Source: Campylobacter blaseri | GTDB taxonomy: Bacteria; Campylobacterota; Campylobacteria; Campylobacterales; Campylobacteraceae | NCBI RefSeq assembly: GCF_013201895.1 | Contig: NZ_CP053841.1 | Span: 868,001 to 932,000 of the forward strand | DNA length: 64,000 nt | Direction of reading: 5' to 3' | Part shown: in pieces, positions 22,038 to 30,020 of the stretch | Position numbering within the stretch: the stretch's first letter is position 1 | How the letters are laid out: each line of letters opens with the position of its first letter | Notes under the pieces: generated by a model | What the model was told of the DNA's origin: nothing | The model's database searches: none | What the model saw: the letters and a program-made list of their open reading frames with translations, nothing else | Position numbers and translations under genes: made by a program

Positions 22038-22909
22038 AAAAAATAGATGAAAAACTAGGTTTCTTTGAATACTACAAACGAGCTCCCCTACCATTTCAAG
22101 GACAAAAAAGAGGATTTATAAAAGATTATGTAGAAGTTTTAGAAGAATTCCCAGACGACGCAGTTTATCTTGATTTGTTTGGCGGTAGTGGACTTTTAAG
22201 TCATGTAACAAAAAGAGTTAAGCCTAACGCAAGAGTTATTTATAACGATTTTGACAATTTTGAAAAAAGAATAAAAAACATTAAAACTACCAATCAAATT
22301 TTAAAGGAAATTCGGGAAATTTTAGGAGAACGAAAAAAATACGGTCGTAAAATTGAAGATGATAAAAAAGAGATGATTATCAGCTTATTAAAAGATTACG
22401 AAAATAAAGGCTTTTTTGTTGATGTAAACACTTTGAGCCAAAATTTTCTGTTTTCAGGCGACAGAGCAAAAAACATAGAAGAACTATCTAAGAAATCTTT
22501 TTTTGATCAAGTAACGCAAGGCTACAAAGAGGTTAAAGACGATTATTTGTTTGGAATTGAAATTCTAAGAGACGATTATTTAGATATTTACGAAAAATAT
22601 AAAAATGAAAATATTGTTTTGGTTTTAGACCCACCATATCTACAAACTGATGTGGCTAGTTATAGCTTTAAGGGTTGGAGTATAGTTAGTTTTTTAAAAT
22701 TATATTCAATCATAAACCACCCTTTTATCTTTTTTTCAAGTGACAAAAGCGAGTTTGAAGAATTTATTAATTACGAGATAGAAGGAAATAGAGCAAATGA
22801 TTATATTAAGTTTTGCAAAATAAAAACCCTAAAGAAAAAAACCCAAATAAATAAATTTGCAAGCTATCAAGATTTTTTATTTTATAACGCAAACAAGTAT
22901 GAGGATTAA
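22034..22909 (+). CDS. DNA adenine methyltransferase (D12 class)
   Basis: The 291-residue protein has the AdoMet-binding block PLPFQGQKRGFIKDYVEVL...VYLDLFGGSGLLS (FxG motif near residue 17; motif I near 48-55) and the catalytic motif VLVLDPPYLQ (about 196-205), so it is an N6-adenine methyltransferase of the Dam/D12 class. Phage Dams protect DNA from restriction or regulate gene expression. It overlaps the spanin-like gene by 4 bases and lies inside the lysis module, an odd place. The DNA target is not known. Confidence 0.9.
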   Translation: MKKIDEKLGFFEYYKRAPLPFQGQKRGFIKDYVEVLEEFPDDAVYLDLFGGSGLLSHVTKRVKPNARVIYNDFDNFEKRIKNIKTTNQILKEIREILGERKKYGRKIEDDKKEMIISLLKDYENKGFFVDVNTLSQNFLFSGDRAKNIEELSKKSFFDQVTQGYKEVKDDYLFGIEILRDDYLDIYEKYKNENIVLVLDPPYLQTDVASYSFKGWSIVSFLKLYSIINHPFIFFSSDKSEFEEFINYEIEGNRANDYIKFCKIKTLKKKTQINKFASYQDFLFYNANKYED

Positions 22910-22912
22910 AAA

Positions 22913-23134
22913 ATGAAAAATGTTTTAATTTTCTTTGTTTTGATTGTTTTTTTTAATGGTTGTGCTACCAAAGAAAAGTTAGTTTATAAAGAGGTAAAAA
23001 CGCCTATTAGGTGTGATTATGAAATGCCAACAAAACCAAAAAATGATGGAAATTTTGAGAGTGCAAAGGAGTTAATGATTTATTTTTTAAAATGTGAAGC
23101 TGGACTTAAATACTGCATAGGAGAGGCTAAATGA
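22913..23134 (+). CDS. Small lipoprotein, probable outer-membrane spanin
   Basis: The 73-residue protein begins MKNVLIFFVLIVFFNGCATK: signal peptide and lipobox FNGC at Cys17, followed by a short basic/proline-containing segment with two further Cys. Size and context (spanin-like protein two genes upstream) suggest an o-spanin. It overlaps the next gene by ATGA. Confidence 0.6.
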   Translation: MKNVLIFFVLIVFFNGCATKEKLVYKEVKTPIRCDYEMPTKPKNDGNFESAKELMIYFLKCEAGLKYCIGEAK

Positions 23135-23328
23135 AAAAGATGTTAATTCTTTTAGCTGGAGCACTTGCTGTGTTTACACTTAGTGTTTTTTCATATACAT
23201 TTTATGAGTGGTTGTTTCATAGTAAAGATGTAGCAATGACTGCATGGGCTATAACTATTGGCTTATTTAATGGTTTTTTTAGTCCTGCAAAACTTTTAAA
23301 TATGTTTAGGCAGTGGCATGGAGCTTAA
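23131..23328 (+). CDS. Small membrane protein of the lysis module (holin-like)
   Basis: The 65-residue protein has two hydrophobic segments (LILLAGALAVFTLSVFSYTFYEW and AWAITIGLFNGFFSP). It is coupled on both sides (ATGA upstream; 11-base overlap downstream). A holin-like role is inferred from position and size. Confidence 0.5.
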   Translation: MKKMLILLAGALAVFTLSVFSYTFYEWLFHSKDVAMTAWAITIGLFNGFFSPAKLLNMFRQWHGA

Positions 23329-23605
23329 TTATCTTTTTTATGTTGTCGTAGTTGGCTCAATTGGCTCAAGTGTGAGTTTTTTAAAACTACCAAATAAAAG
23401 TTTTAATGGATTTTTAAGCAGAGTTTTAGAGGGTTGCTTTGTAGCATATATAGTTTATGAAATAAGCTTTTTTAATTTTCAAAATGTAAGGCTAAGTCTT
23501 AGCCTTTGTGGTTTTGGTGCATGGCTTGGAAGTGATGGGCTTATCTTTGTAAAAGAGGCTTTGGTTAAGTTTTTAAATAACAAAAATAGAACATTTGGTG
23601 GGTAA
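23318..23605 (+). CDS. Membrane protein of the lysis module (holin-like, 95 aa)
   Basis: Three predicted membrane segments (LFYVVVVGSIGSSVSFL, CFVAYIVYEISFF, LSLCGFGAWLGSDGLIF) resemble class I holins (three segments, short basic C-terminal end KFLNNKNRTFGG); DUF-type phage holin. It is the last gene before a repeat array. Confidence 0.55.
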   Translation: MELNYLFYVVVVGSIGSSVSFLKLPNKSFNGFLSRVLEGCFVAYIVYEISFFNFQNVRLSLSLCGFGAWLGSDGLIFVKEALVKFLNNKNRTFGG

Positions 23606-23610
23606 ATGAT

Positions 23611-24074
23611 GTTAAAAGCTTTTTTTCAACAAAGGGATAGTGTTATAAACTTTTCGTTCAACAAGAGTTATCCACAAATGGAGCCTAAAATCAAAGATTT
23701 TTCCATTTGGGATAAATTGTTTCACTCAAAGTTTATAACACAAAAGGGTAAGAGGTGGTGAGCTTTTCGTTCAACAAGAGTTATCCACAAATGGAGCCTA
23801 AAATCAAAGATTTTTCCATTTGGGATAAATTGTTTCACTCAAAGTTTATAACACAAAAGGGTAAGAGGTGGTGAGCTTTTCGTTCAACAAGAGTTATCCA
23901 CAAATGGAGCCTAAAATCAAAGATTTTTCCATTTGGGATAAATTGTTTCACTCAAAGTTTATAACACAAAAGGGTAAGAGGTGGTGAGCTTTTCGTTCAA
24001 CAAGAGTTATCCACAAATGGAGCCTAAAATCAAAGATTTTTCCATTTGGGATAAATTGTTTTACTCAAAAGCTT
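23611..24074 (+). repeat. Half unit plus four hairpin repeats, 113-bp period
   Basis: A half unit GTTAAAAGCTTTTTTTCA (from 23611) is followed by four units with ends at 23739, 23852, 23965 and about 24074, 113 bp apart, with spacer ACAAAAGGGTAAGAGGTGG. The units have a 5-T instead of 6-T bulge compared with the 20848 array. The array ends 24 bases before the gpV-like start. Confidence 0.95.
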
Positions 24075-24098
24075 TCAATAAAGAAGTAAAGGAAAATT

Positions 24099-24554
24099 AT
24101 GAATAAGATAGGAATTATTTCAGAGGTAAAAGATGATAAGGCAAGAGTTGCCATTGGCTCATTGGTGACAGACTTTTTAAAAGTATTTATGCCACTAGCT
24201 AACTCTTACGCAGTTGCTGCGTCTCCTATTAAAGTTGGCGAACAAGTTTTAGTTATGGCTGTTGAGGGTGATATAAATAGCGGAGTAATTCTAAGAGGCT
24301 TGTTTTATGATAAACATAAGCTTGAAGTTAAAGACAATGAATGCGAAGTTGTTTTTAGTGATGGGGTTAAGATGAGTTATAACACAAGCTCAAGCACTTT
24401 AACAATTACAGCACCAAAAAACATAAATATCAAAACTACAACTTTTAATATAGATGGAAATTTAAAAGTAAGTGGTGATATAAGCGATAGTAGAGGCGAC
24501 CTTACAGGACATTCTCACAATGATACAGATGGTTTTGTAAGCAGTCCAAGGTAG
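24099..24554 (+). CDS. Baseplate assembly protein V (spike, P2 gpV-like)
   Basis: The 151-residue protein has an OB-fold start (IGIISEVKDDKARVAIGSLVTDFL...GEQVLVMAVEGDINSGVILRGLFYD) and a C-terminal beta-helix needle (ITAPKNINIKTTTFNIDGNLKVSGDISDSRGDLTGHSH) ending in a metal-binding HSHN, all typical of P2 gpV spikes. Confidence 0.95.
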   Translation: MNKIGIISEVKDDKARVAIGSLVTDFLKVFMPLANSYAVAASPIKVGEQVLVMAVEGDINSGVILRGLFYDKHKLEVKDNECEVVFSDGVKMSYNTSSSTLTITAPKNINIKTTTFNIDGNLKVSGDISDSRGDLTGHSHNDTDGFVSSPR

Positions 24555-24558
24555 TAGT

Positions 24559-24764
24559 GTTATAAGCTTTTCGTTCAACAAGAGTTATCCACAAATGGAG
24601 CCTAAAATCAAAGATTTTTTCCATTGGGGATAAATTGTTTCACTCAAAGTTTATAACACAAAAGGGTAAGAGGTGAGCTTTTCGTTCAACAAGAGTTATC
24701 CACAAATGGAGCCTAAAATCAAAGATTTTTCCATTTGGGATAAATTGTTTTACTCAAAAGCTTT
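24559..24764 (+). repeat. Two hairpin repeats between V and W genes
   Basis: Units at 24559-24657 (GTTATAAGCTT end) and about 24674-24764, in the same direction as the genes and 25 bases before the W-like start. The first has CCATTGGGG where others have CCATTTGGG. TTATCCACA occurs in both. Confidence 0.93.
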
Positions 24765-24789
24765 TAATAAAGAAGTAAAGGAAAAATAG

Positions 24790-25077
24790 ATGAAGTATTT
24801 AGTAAGCATTGAAGAGAGCATTAGAGATATTTTACTAACTCCACTTGGATCAAGGGTAATGCTGCCTTTGTATGGAAGTAGAATTTTTGAGCTAATTGAT
24901 AAAAGATTAGATGATAAATTTCGTGCGAACTTAGCTTACTATGTTATTGAAGCAGTTGAGCGATGGGAAAAGAGAGTTAAGATTGATAGAGTGATTTTAA
25001 ACTCTTTAAAAGATGGAATTTTAGACTTTAGCATAAAACTTAAAAATGGCGATGAGATAAGGATAAAAAATGGTTGA
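24790..25077 (+). CDS. Baseplate protein W (gp25/lysozyme-like)
   Basis: The 95-residue protein has ISIEESIRDILLTPLGSRVMLPLYGSRIFELID, the conserved gp25-like motif (LxTPxGxRxxxPxxG) of P2 gpW baseplate wedge proteins. It overlaps the J gene by 8 bases. Confidence 0.95.
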   Translation: MKYLVSIEESIRDILLTPLGSRVMLPLYGSRIFELIDKRLDDKFRANLAYYVIEAVERWEKRVKIDRVILNSLKDGILDFSIKLKNGDEIRIKNG

Positions 25078-26161
25078 TTTAAAAAGCTTGCCTTTTCCAA
25101 AAGTAATTGAAGAGCTTAAATATGATGAGCTTTTAAACAATATAAAAACACTATTTATAGGCTATTTAAACAATGAAGAGATAAAACTACTTGAAAGTGA
25201 TAGATTTTCAGCCTTGCTTGAAACACTAGCATATAGAGAATTAATTTTAAGAGCTAGGATAAATAGTTCAGTTAAAGCAATGCTACTTCCATACGCAACA
25301 GGTAGCGACCTTGATAATGTTGTTGCTATTTATGGCATAAACCGCCTAAGTGGGGCAAAACCAACTGCAAACTTTGAGTTTAGCCTAAGTCAAATTAGCA
25401 ACAACGACACCATCATACCAAAAGGAACTATTTTAAGTGATGGAGACACATTAACCGCAACACTAAATGAAAATGTAGTTATATCTGCAGGAGAGCTAAA
25501 AGCACAAGGTTTGGCAAAACTAAACTTAGAAAGCAAAGAGAGCGATATTAAAACTGAATATATCCAAACACCACTGCCATTTTTACTTAAAGCAAAGCAA
25601 CTTAGCCCATATAGTGGAGGCTCTGACAGGGAAGATGATGAGAGATTAAGAAAAAGAGCCATTTTAAGTTTAGAGAGATTTTCAACTGCAGGTGCTAAGA
25701 AGGCTTATATCTATCAAACACTAAGTGCTACACCAAAAGTGCTTGAAGCTAGTGTTAGAAATGGTGGGGCTGGAATTGTTCAAATCTACATTAAAAGTCT
25801 TGATATGAGTGAGCTTGTAGTTAAAGAGGTTAAGGAGTATTTAAGCGGTGAAATGGTTCGTCCTTTAACTGATAATGTAGAGGTATATAACGCAACTGTT
25901 AAAGAAGTTAGTATAAATGCTGATGTTGGGCTTGTTAGCTTAGATAGTATGAGTGAGGTTGATAGCTCTATAAAAAAAGCCTTGCCGAGTAGCTTAAAAA
26001 TAGGAGAAGATCTGAACATAAGTAGAATTTATAAAGCACTTCACCAAAATGGCGTTTATAGAGCAAAACTAAAACTGCCACAAGGCGATATAACAGCTGA
26101 TGAGAGTGAGTTTATAAAGATAATAAATGTTGATTTAAATTACAAAAAGGCTAGCTTATGA
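25070..26161 (+). CDS. Baseplate assembly protein J
   Basis: The 363-residue protein contains LLLPYATGSDLDNVVAIYGINRL, the conserved GSDLDNL-A motif, and PYSGGSDREDDERLRKRAILSLERFSTAG, matching P2 gpJ/Mu gp47. It forms the baseplate wedge with W and I. It overlaps I by 4 bases. Confidence 0.95.
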   Translation: MVDLKSLPFPKVIEELKYDELLNNIKTLFIGYLNNEEIKLLESDRFSALLETLAYRELILRARINSSVKAMLLPYATGSDLDNVVAIYGINRLSGAKPTANFEFSLSQISNNDTIIPKGTILSDGDTLTATLNENVVISAGELKAQGLAKLNLESKESDIKTEYIQTPLPFLLKAKQLSPYSGGSDREDDERLRKRAILSLERFSTAGAKKAYIYQTLSATPKVLEASVRNGGAGIVQIYIKSLDMSELVVKEVKEYLSGEMVRPLTDNVEVYNATVKEVSINADVGLVSLDSMSEVDSSIKKALPSSLKIGEDLNISRIYKALHQNGVYRAKLKLPQGDITADESEFIKIINVDLNYKKASL

Positions 26162-27006
26162 GCCATATTCTGCCAAATCATAAAGCAAAGATTGATAAGA
26201 AATTTGATGAGCTTTTTGGGCTTAGGTTTGATGAACTAAACATTAATGTTATCAACACTCTAGCCTACAAATGCCCTTCAAAGTTGCTTCCAATTTTAGC
26301 TAAAAGTTTTGATGTAAGTATTGCTGGACTTAATGAAAAAAATGCAAGAGAGCTAATATTTAACGCTTTTGAAATTCACTACTACTCAGGAACAATTTAC
26401 TCTTTAAGTAAAGCATTAAAATCATTTTTTGGAGATAGTAAAGTAATTGAATGGTTTGATTATAAGGGTAAGCCATACCATTTTAAAGTTGAGCTTGATA
26501 TATCTAAACATGGTCTTTTAAAAGAGGATTATGAAAAGATTGATGGTCTGATTGAAGAGTATAAAAATGTAAGAAGTGTGCTTGGTGGGATAACTTTAAT
26601 ATCAAAAAATAAAGGTGTAGAGTTTAATGCATTAGCAACCCTAAGTGGAGAGATAACTACAATTTATCCATTTGTTTTAAGAAATTTAAACACCCATTTT
26701 AAAAACTACTACGCTTTAGCACTAATTCAAACAGAGATTTATAAAACTACAATTTTAAAAAGTGATCCAATGCCTATAAAAATTTATAACCTAGCTCATA
26801 AAAATGGGCTTTTAAGCGGAGAACTTAAAGGGGTTGGTGGTAATTTTAATCTAATTATAAATGATAGTTTTGTTTTTGGTTTTGAAAGAAGCAACAAGCT
26901 TGAAATGATGTTTAAAGGAGTTGTAAAAGATGGGAATGAGTTTAGTGTTGTTATAAAAGATAGCATTAATAGTAGTAGCAAATACAGAGTTATAGCAAAT
27001 AATTAG
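26158..27006 (+). CDS. Tail protein I
   Basis: The 282-residue protein starts SHILPNHKAKIDKKFDELFGLR, then CPSKLLPILAKSFDVSIAGLNEKNARELIFNAFEIHYYSGTIYSLSKAL, the conserved W/HxxxGTxxSL-type P2 gpI block, with an extended C-terminal domain beyond the usual ~180-220 residues (VGGNFNLIINDSFVFGFERS...). It is the baseplate component linking J to the fibres. Confidence 0.9.
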   Translation: MSHILPNHKAKIDKKFDELFGLRFDELNINVINTLAYKCPSKLLPILAKSFDVSIAGLNEKNARELIFNAFEIHYYSGTIYSLSKALKSFFGDSKVIEWFDYKGKPYHFKVELDISKHGLLKEDYEKIDGLIEEYKNVRSVLGGITLISKNKGVEFNALATLSGEITTIYPFVLRNLNTHFKNYYALALIQTEIYKTTILKSDPMPIKIYNLAHKNGLLSGELKGVGGNFNLIINDSFVFGFERSNKLEMMFKGVVKDGNEFSVVIKDSINSSSKYRVIANN

Positions 27007-27016
27007 GAGGTAAGAG

Positions 27017-27877
27017 TTGAATGATTATTACACAATTTTAACAAAACAGGGCATTGATTTAATTGTTAAATCAAGGGTTTCAAAGGTGCCAATAGAGCTA
27101 AGTGAGATTGCCGTTGGTGATGGCGAGGGGTTGCCTAGTGAGGATATGAAAGCTTTAAAAAATGAAAAGCATAGATTTAAAATTAACACCATAACGCAAG
27201 ATGAGCAAAATCCATCATATCTAATCATTGAAGGGGTTCTTCCAAGTTCAGTTGGTGGCTTTTATGTAAGCGAAGTTGGCATTTTTGATAAAGAAAATAG
27301 ACTTTTTGCTATTGGAAACATGGCAAAAACTTACAAGCCACTTTTAAGTGAAGGAAGTGCAAAAGATATTGTTTTTAAGATAGTAATTGAAGTAAGCAAT
27401 GCTAGTGAGGTAACTTTAAAGGTTGATGAAAGTGTTGTTTTAGCCACAAGGGAGTGGGTTAAAACTACATTTTTAACAAAACAGAGTGCAAGTGAGGTTT
27501 ATGAGACGAAAAAATACAATGATGAGTTTTATTTAAAAAAAGTAGATGCCTCTAACACTTATGCTACTAAAAAAGGGCTTAAAGATGTTGAAATTAAAGC
27601 TGATAATGCCCAAAAAACAGCCGAAAGCATAAAGATTAAGGCTGAAAATTTAGATATTAAAACACAGTTTAGAGATATAGTTACAGGAACCAAAACAATA
27701 AGAAAAAAAAGAGATAAATCTAAAAACTCACCTATGATAACAATCACTATAACAACTAATGCAAAACAGCAAAGAACCCTTGTAAACAACATTCCAACGG
27801 GGGATTGGCAGACAATATCAACTTGGGAGACGAGAAATGGAAATAATAACAACAATGGAAATAATAACACCAAATAA
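27017..27877 (+). CDS. Tail fibre/collar protein (P2 gpH N-terminal type)
   Basis: The TTG start at 27017 follows GGAGGTAAGAG. The 286-residue protein begins with the tail-collar fibre domain (YYTILTKQGIDLIVKS...VPIELSEIAVGDGEG...SVGGFYVSEVGIFDKENRLFAIGNM), which attaches to the baseplate. The C-terminal part ends in a basic, then Asn-rich low-complexity tail (NGNNNNNGNNNTK), with no receptor-binding domain, so the fibre appears short or truncated. Confidence 0.9.
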   Translation: MNDYYTILTKQGIDLIVKSRVSKVPIELSEIAVGDGEGLPSEDMKALKNEKHRFKINTITQDEQNPSYLIIEGVLPSSVGGFYVSEVGIFDKENRLFAIGNMAKTYKPLLSEGSAKDIVFKIVIEVSNASEVTLKVDESVVLATREWVKTTFLTKQSASEVYETKKYNDEFYLKKVDASNTYATKKGLKDVEIKADNAQKTAESIKIKAENLDIKTQFRDIVTGTKTIRKKRDKSKNSPMITITITTNAKQQRTLVNNIPTGDWQTISTWETRNGNNNNNGNNNTK

Positions 27878-27887
27878 GGAGTAAAAA

Positions 27888-28262
27888 ATGGGATTTGTAA
27901 GATTATCAAAAGATGATATTAAAAACTTTGTAAATGAACTAACTAGACTTGAGGGTAAAAAAAGTGAGCTTAATAAGAGCAAAAAAGATATAAAGAAAAA
28001 AGAGCATTTAGATGAGAGGATTGAGGCTATAAAAAGAGTTTTAGCAGGAAAAGATGATGAGTATGATGCATTTTTAGATATTGTTTATACTCTTATTTGG
28101 GATGAAGGAGCTATTAGCACCCTAGCTTCTGAATATAAAGAGCTTAAAACTTATGCAAAAGGGGCTTTAAAAAATGAATTTGAGAAAAGAAGAGAGGTAT
28201 ATCATCTTTACTATTTAGCTAAAAATAGTATCGAAATGCCAGAAGGCTATTATGATGTCTAA
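27888..28262 (+). CDS. Small tail-region protein paired with radical SAM enzyme
   Basis: The 124-residue protein (MGFVRLSKDDIKNFVNELTRLEG...) has a basic coiled coil and helical body and ends IEMPEGYYDV. It overlaps the radical SAM start by 11 bases, implying coupled synthesis. Roles that fit are fibre-assembly chaperone, enzyme partner or modification substrate; the sequence does not decide. Confidence 0.6.
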   Translation: MGFVRLSKDDIKNFVNELTRLEGKKSELNKSKKDIKKKEHLDERIEAIKRVLAGKDDEYDAFLDIVYTLIWDEGAISTLASEYKELKTYAKGALKNEFEKRREVYHLYYLAKNSIEMPEGYYDV

Positions 28263-30018
28263 AGAGTTTTTTACTCATACAAATCTAACTTTTGTGCCAA
28301 ATAGTTTTTGTAATTTTGGCTGCAAGTATTGTTATTTAGGAAAACTTACAGAAAACAAAGATAAAAATGGTGATGTGATAAGTTCTTTAAAAAAGATACT
28401 TGAAAAAATAACAGATGATGGGGTTTTAGTAAGCTCTTTAAATCTACACGGGGCAGAGGTTACAACCCTGCCAAGAGAGATATTAGAAGGTATTTTTCAA
28501 ACCTATCAAGACTACACACAAAAGTATAAGGTGCAATTAAAATCACTAAACAAACATGGGGAAAATGGGATAGGTATTAAAACAAATCTATATAATTTTG
28601 ATAAATTAAGAGATCTGTTTTTAAAATACAATGTATTTGTAAGTGGAAGCTTTGACCTTCCTTTTACTCACCATGAAAAATTTAGAGTTTTAAAAAATGG
28701 CAAAAGCACACTTGACAGGGTCAGGGAAAATGTTTTGCTTTTGAGTAAATACCCAAAAAATCTACAACAGATTAGCTGCACTATTGGAAAATTTGCACTA
28801 CTTCATTTTGATGAGTTTTGCGATGATTTAGAGTGGTTAGATGAGCAGGGTTTTGATATGGTGGGTAAGTTTTACATTATGTTTATCTATGATAGCGCAA
28901 ACTCACACTTTAAAACAGGACTTAGTGATGATGAGATGGTTCTTTTTTATGAAAAGTTATTAAAAAGATTTAAAGGCACTAAATTTGAAGATGGAATTTA
29001 TTATAACTGGTTTAAGGAGTTTACACATGGGTATTGCTCCCACCAAATAAACTGCGGTGCTACAAATCATCTTTATCAAAAAAGTGGAGATGTCTACCCT
29101 TGCCATAGAAGTCAGCCTGATGGTAGACTTAAGTATGGCAACATTTTTGAAAAAGGCTTTTTAGAGATAACAAAAAGCGGTATAGAGAAGATGAAAAATT
29201 ATGAAGCTAGTAATAAAGCTATTCATAGTGATTGTATGGAGTGCGATTATTTTCACATTTGTAATATGGGTTGTCCTGTTGAGAGAATGGATAGAAAATC
29301 ATCAAAAAGCTATACTTGTAAACTTCAACTAGCCCTTTATAAAGCACAACCAAAGAGATTTAAAGCTGATAAAGTAGCTAGCATTAGAGCAAGAGATGCC
29401 TATATAAATCAAATGCAACCTAATGTCTATTTAGATGAAAAAGTGGCAAGACCTATGAGATTTAACCCTGAAATGATAGAGGTTAAAAACTCTTTAAATG
29501 CAATTATTCAAAGAGATGAAAAGTTAAAAACTCTATATAAAAATGGAGCTATTAAGCTAAGAATAAATGATAATGAGCTAATACCACTTTTTTCAACTAC
29601 GAAGTTAAGAAAGCAGTTAAATATAAATCTTTTTAAAAGTGATAAGCTTGAAATTTTAGTTGAGTATGAATATATGGGGCTTAATGATAGCGATGAAAAT
29701 AGCCTATTTATTATGTTTTTAAATAATACAAGTGTTGTTTATGGAGATGAGCAAAGAGTTAAGATGAGCCATATTGGCGAGTATATAGTTCATAAAAGCA
29801 AAGGAGTTAAAGAAGATGGACACTATGTTTTTAATATTAATGAGTTTTTTTTAAAAACTAGCAATAAGTTTTTAAATGAAGAGTTTGCAAATTTAGTCTG
29901 TTTTACAACTACAAATGCAAGGGCTGTGCATTACAAAAAACAAAGTTTGAATGCTTTTTACCATTTAGAGGCTATAAATTTGCCTTTTCACGAGTTTAGA
30001 TTTAATTACAAGGAGTAA
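28252..30018 (+). CDS. Radical SAM/SPASM enzyme in the tail-fibre region
   Basis: The 588-residue protein has the radical SAM motif CNFGCKYC (Cys20, Cys24, Cys27) near the start, HGAEVTTLP in place of GGEP, and a SPASM-type cysteine set: Cys262, Cys268, Cys284 and CMECDYFHICNMGC (328, 331, 337, 341; CX2CX5CX3C), Cys356. Such enzymes (anSME, PqqE, sactisynthase-like) modify proteins or peptides. Residues about 380-588 form an extra domain with no Cys motif, which I do not recognise. Located between two fibre genes, it may modify a tail protein. Confidence 0.85.
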   Translation: MMSKEFFTHTNLTFVPNSFCNFGCKYCYLGKLTENKDKNGDVISSLKKILEKITDDGVLVSSLNLHGAEVTTLPREILEGIFQTYQDYTQKYKVQLKSLNKHGENGIGIKTNLYNFDKLRDLFLKYNVFVSGSFDLPFTHHEKFRVLKNGKSTLDRVRENVLLLSKYPKNLQQISCTIGKFALLHFDEFCDDLEWLDEQGFDMVGKFYIMFIYDSANSHFKTGLSDDEMVLFYEKLLKRFKGTKFEDGIYYNWFKEFTHGYCSHQINCGATNHLYQKSGDVYPCHRSQPDGRLKYGNIFEKGFLEITKSGIEKMKNYEASNKAIHSDCMECDYFHICNMGCPVERMDRKSSKSYTCKLQLALYKAQPKRFKADKVASIRARDAYINQMQPNVYLDEKVARPMRFNPEMIEVKNSLNAIIQRDEKLKTLYKNGAIKLRINDNELIPLFSTTKLRKQLNINLFKSDKLEILVEYEYMGLNDSDENSLFIMFLNNTSVVYGDEQRVKMSHIGEYIVHKSKGVKEDGHYVFNINEFFLKTSNKFLNEEFANLVCFTTTNARAVHYKKQSLNAFYHLEAINLPFHEFRFNYKE

Positions 30019-30020
30019 AA

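Noticed and set aside
20848-24764. Hairpin arrays as a CRISPR array
   Set aside because: Unit and spacer are both repeated (111-113 bp identical periods); there are no unique spacers and no cas genes nearby.
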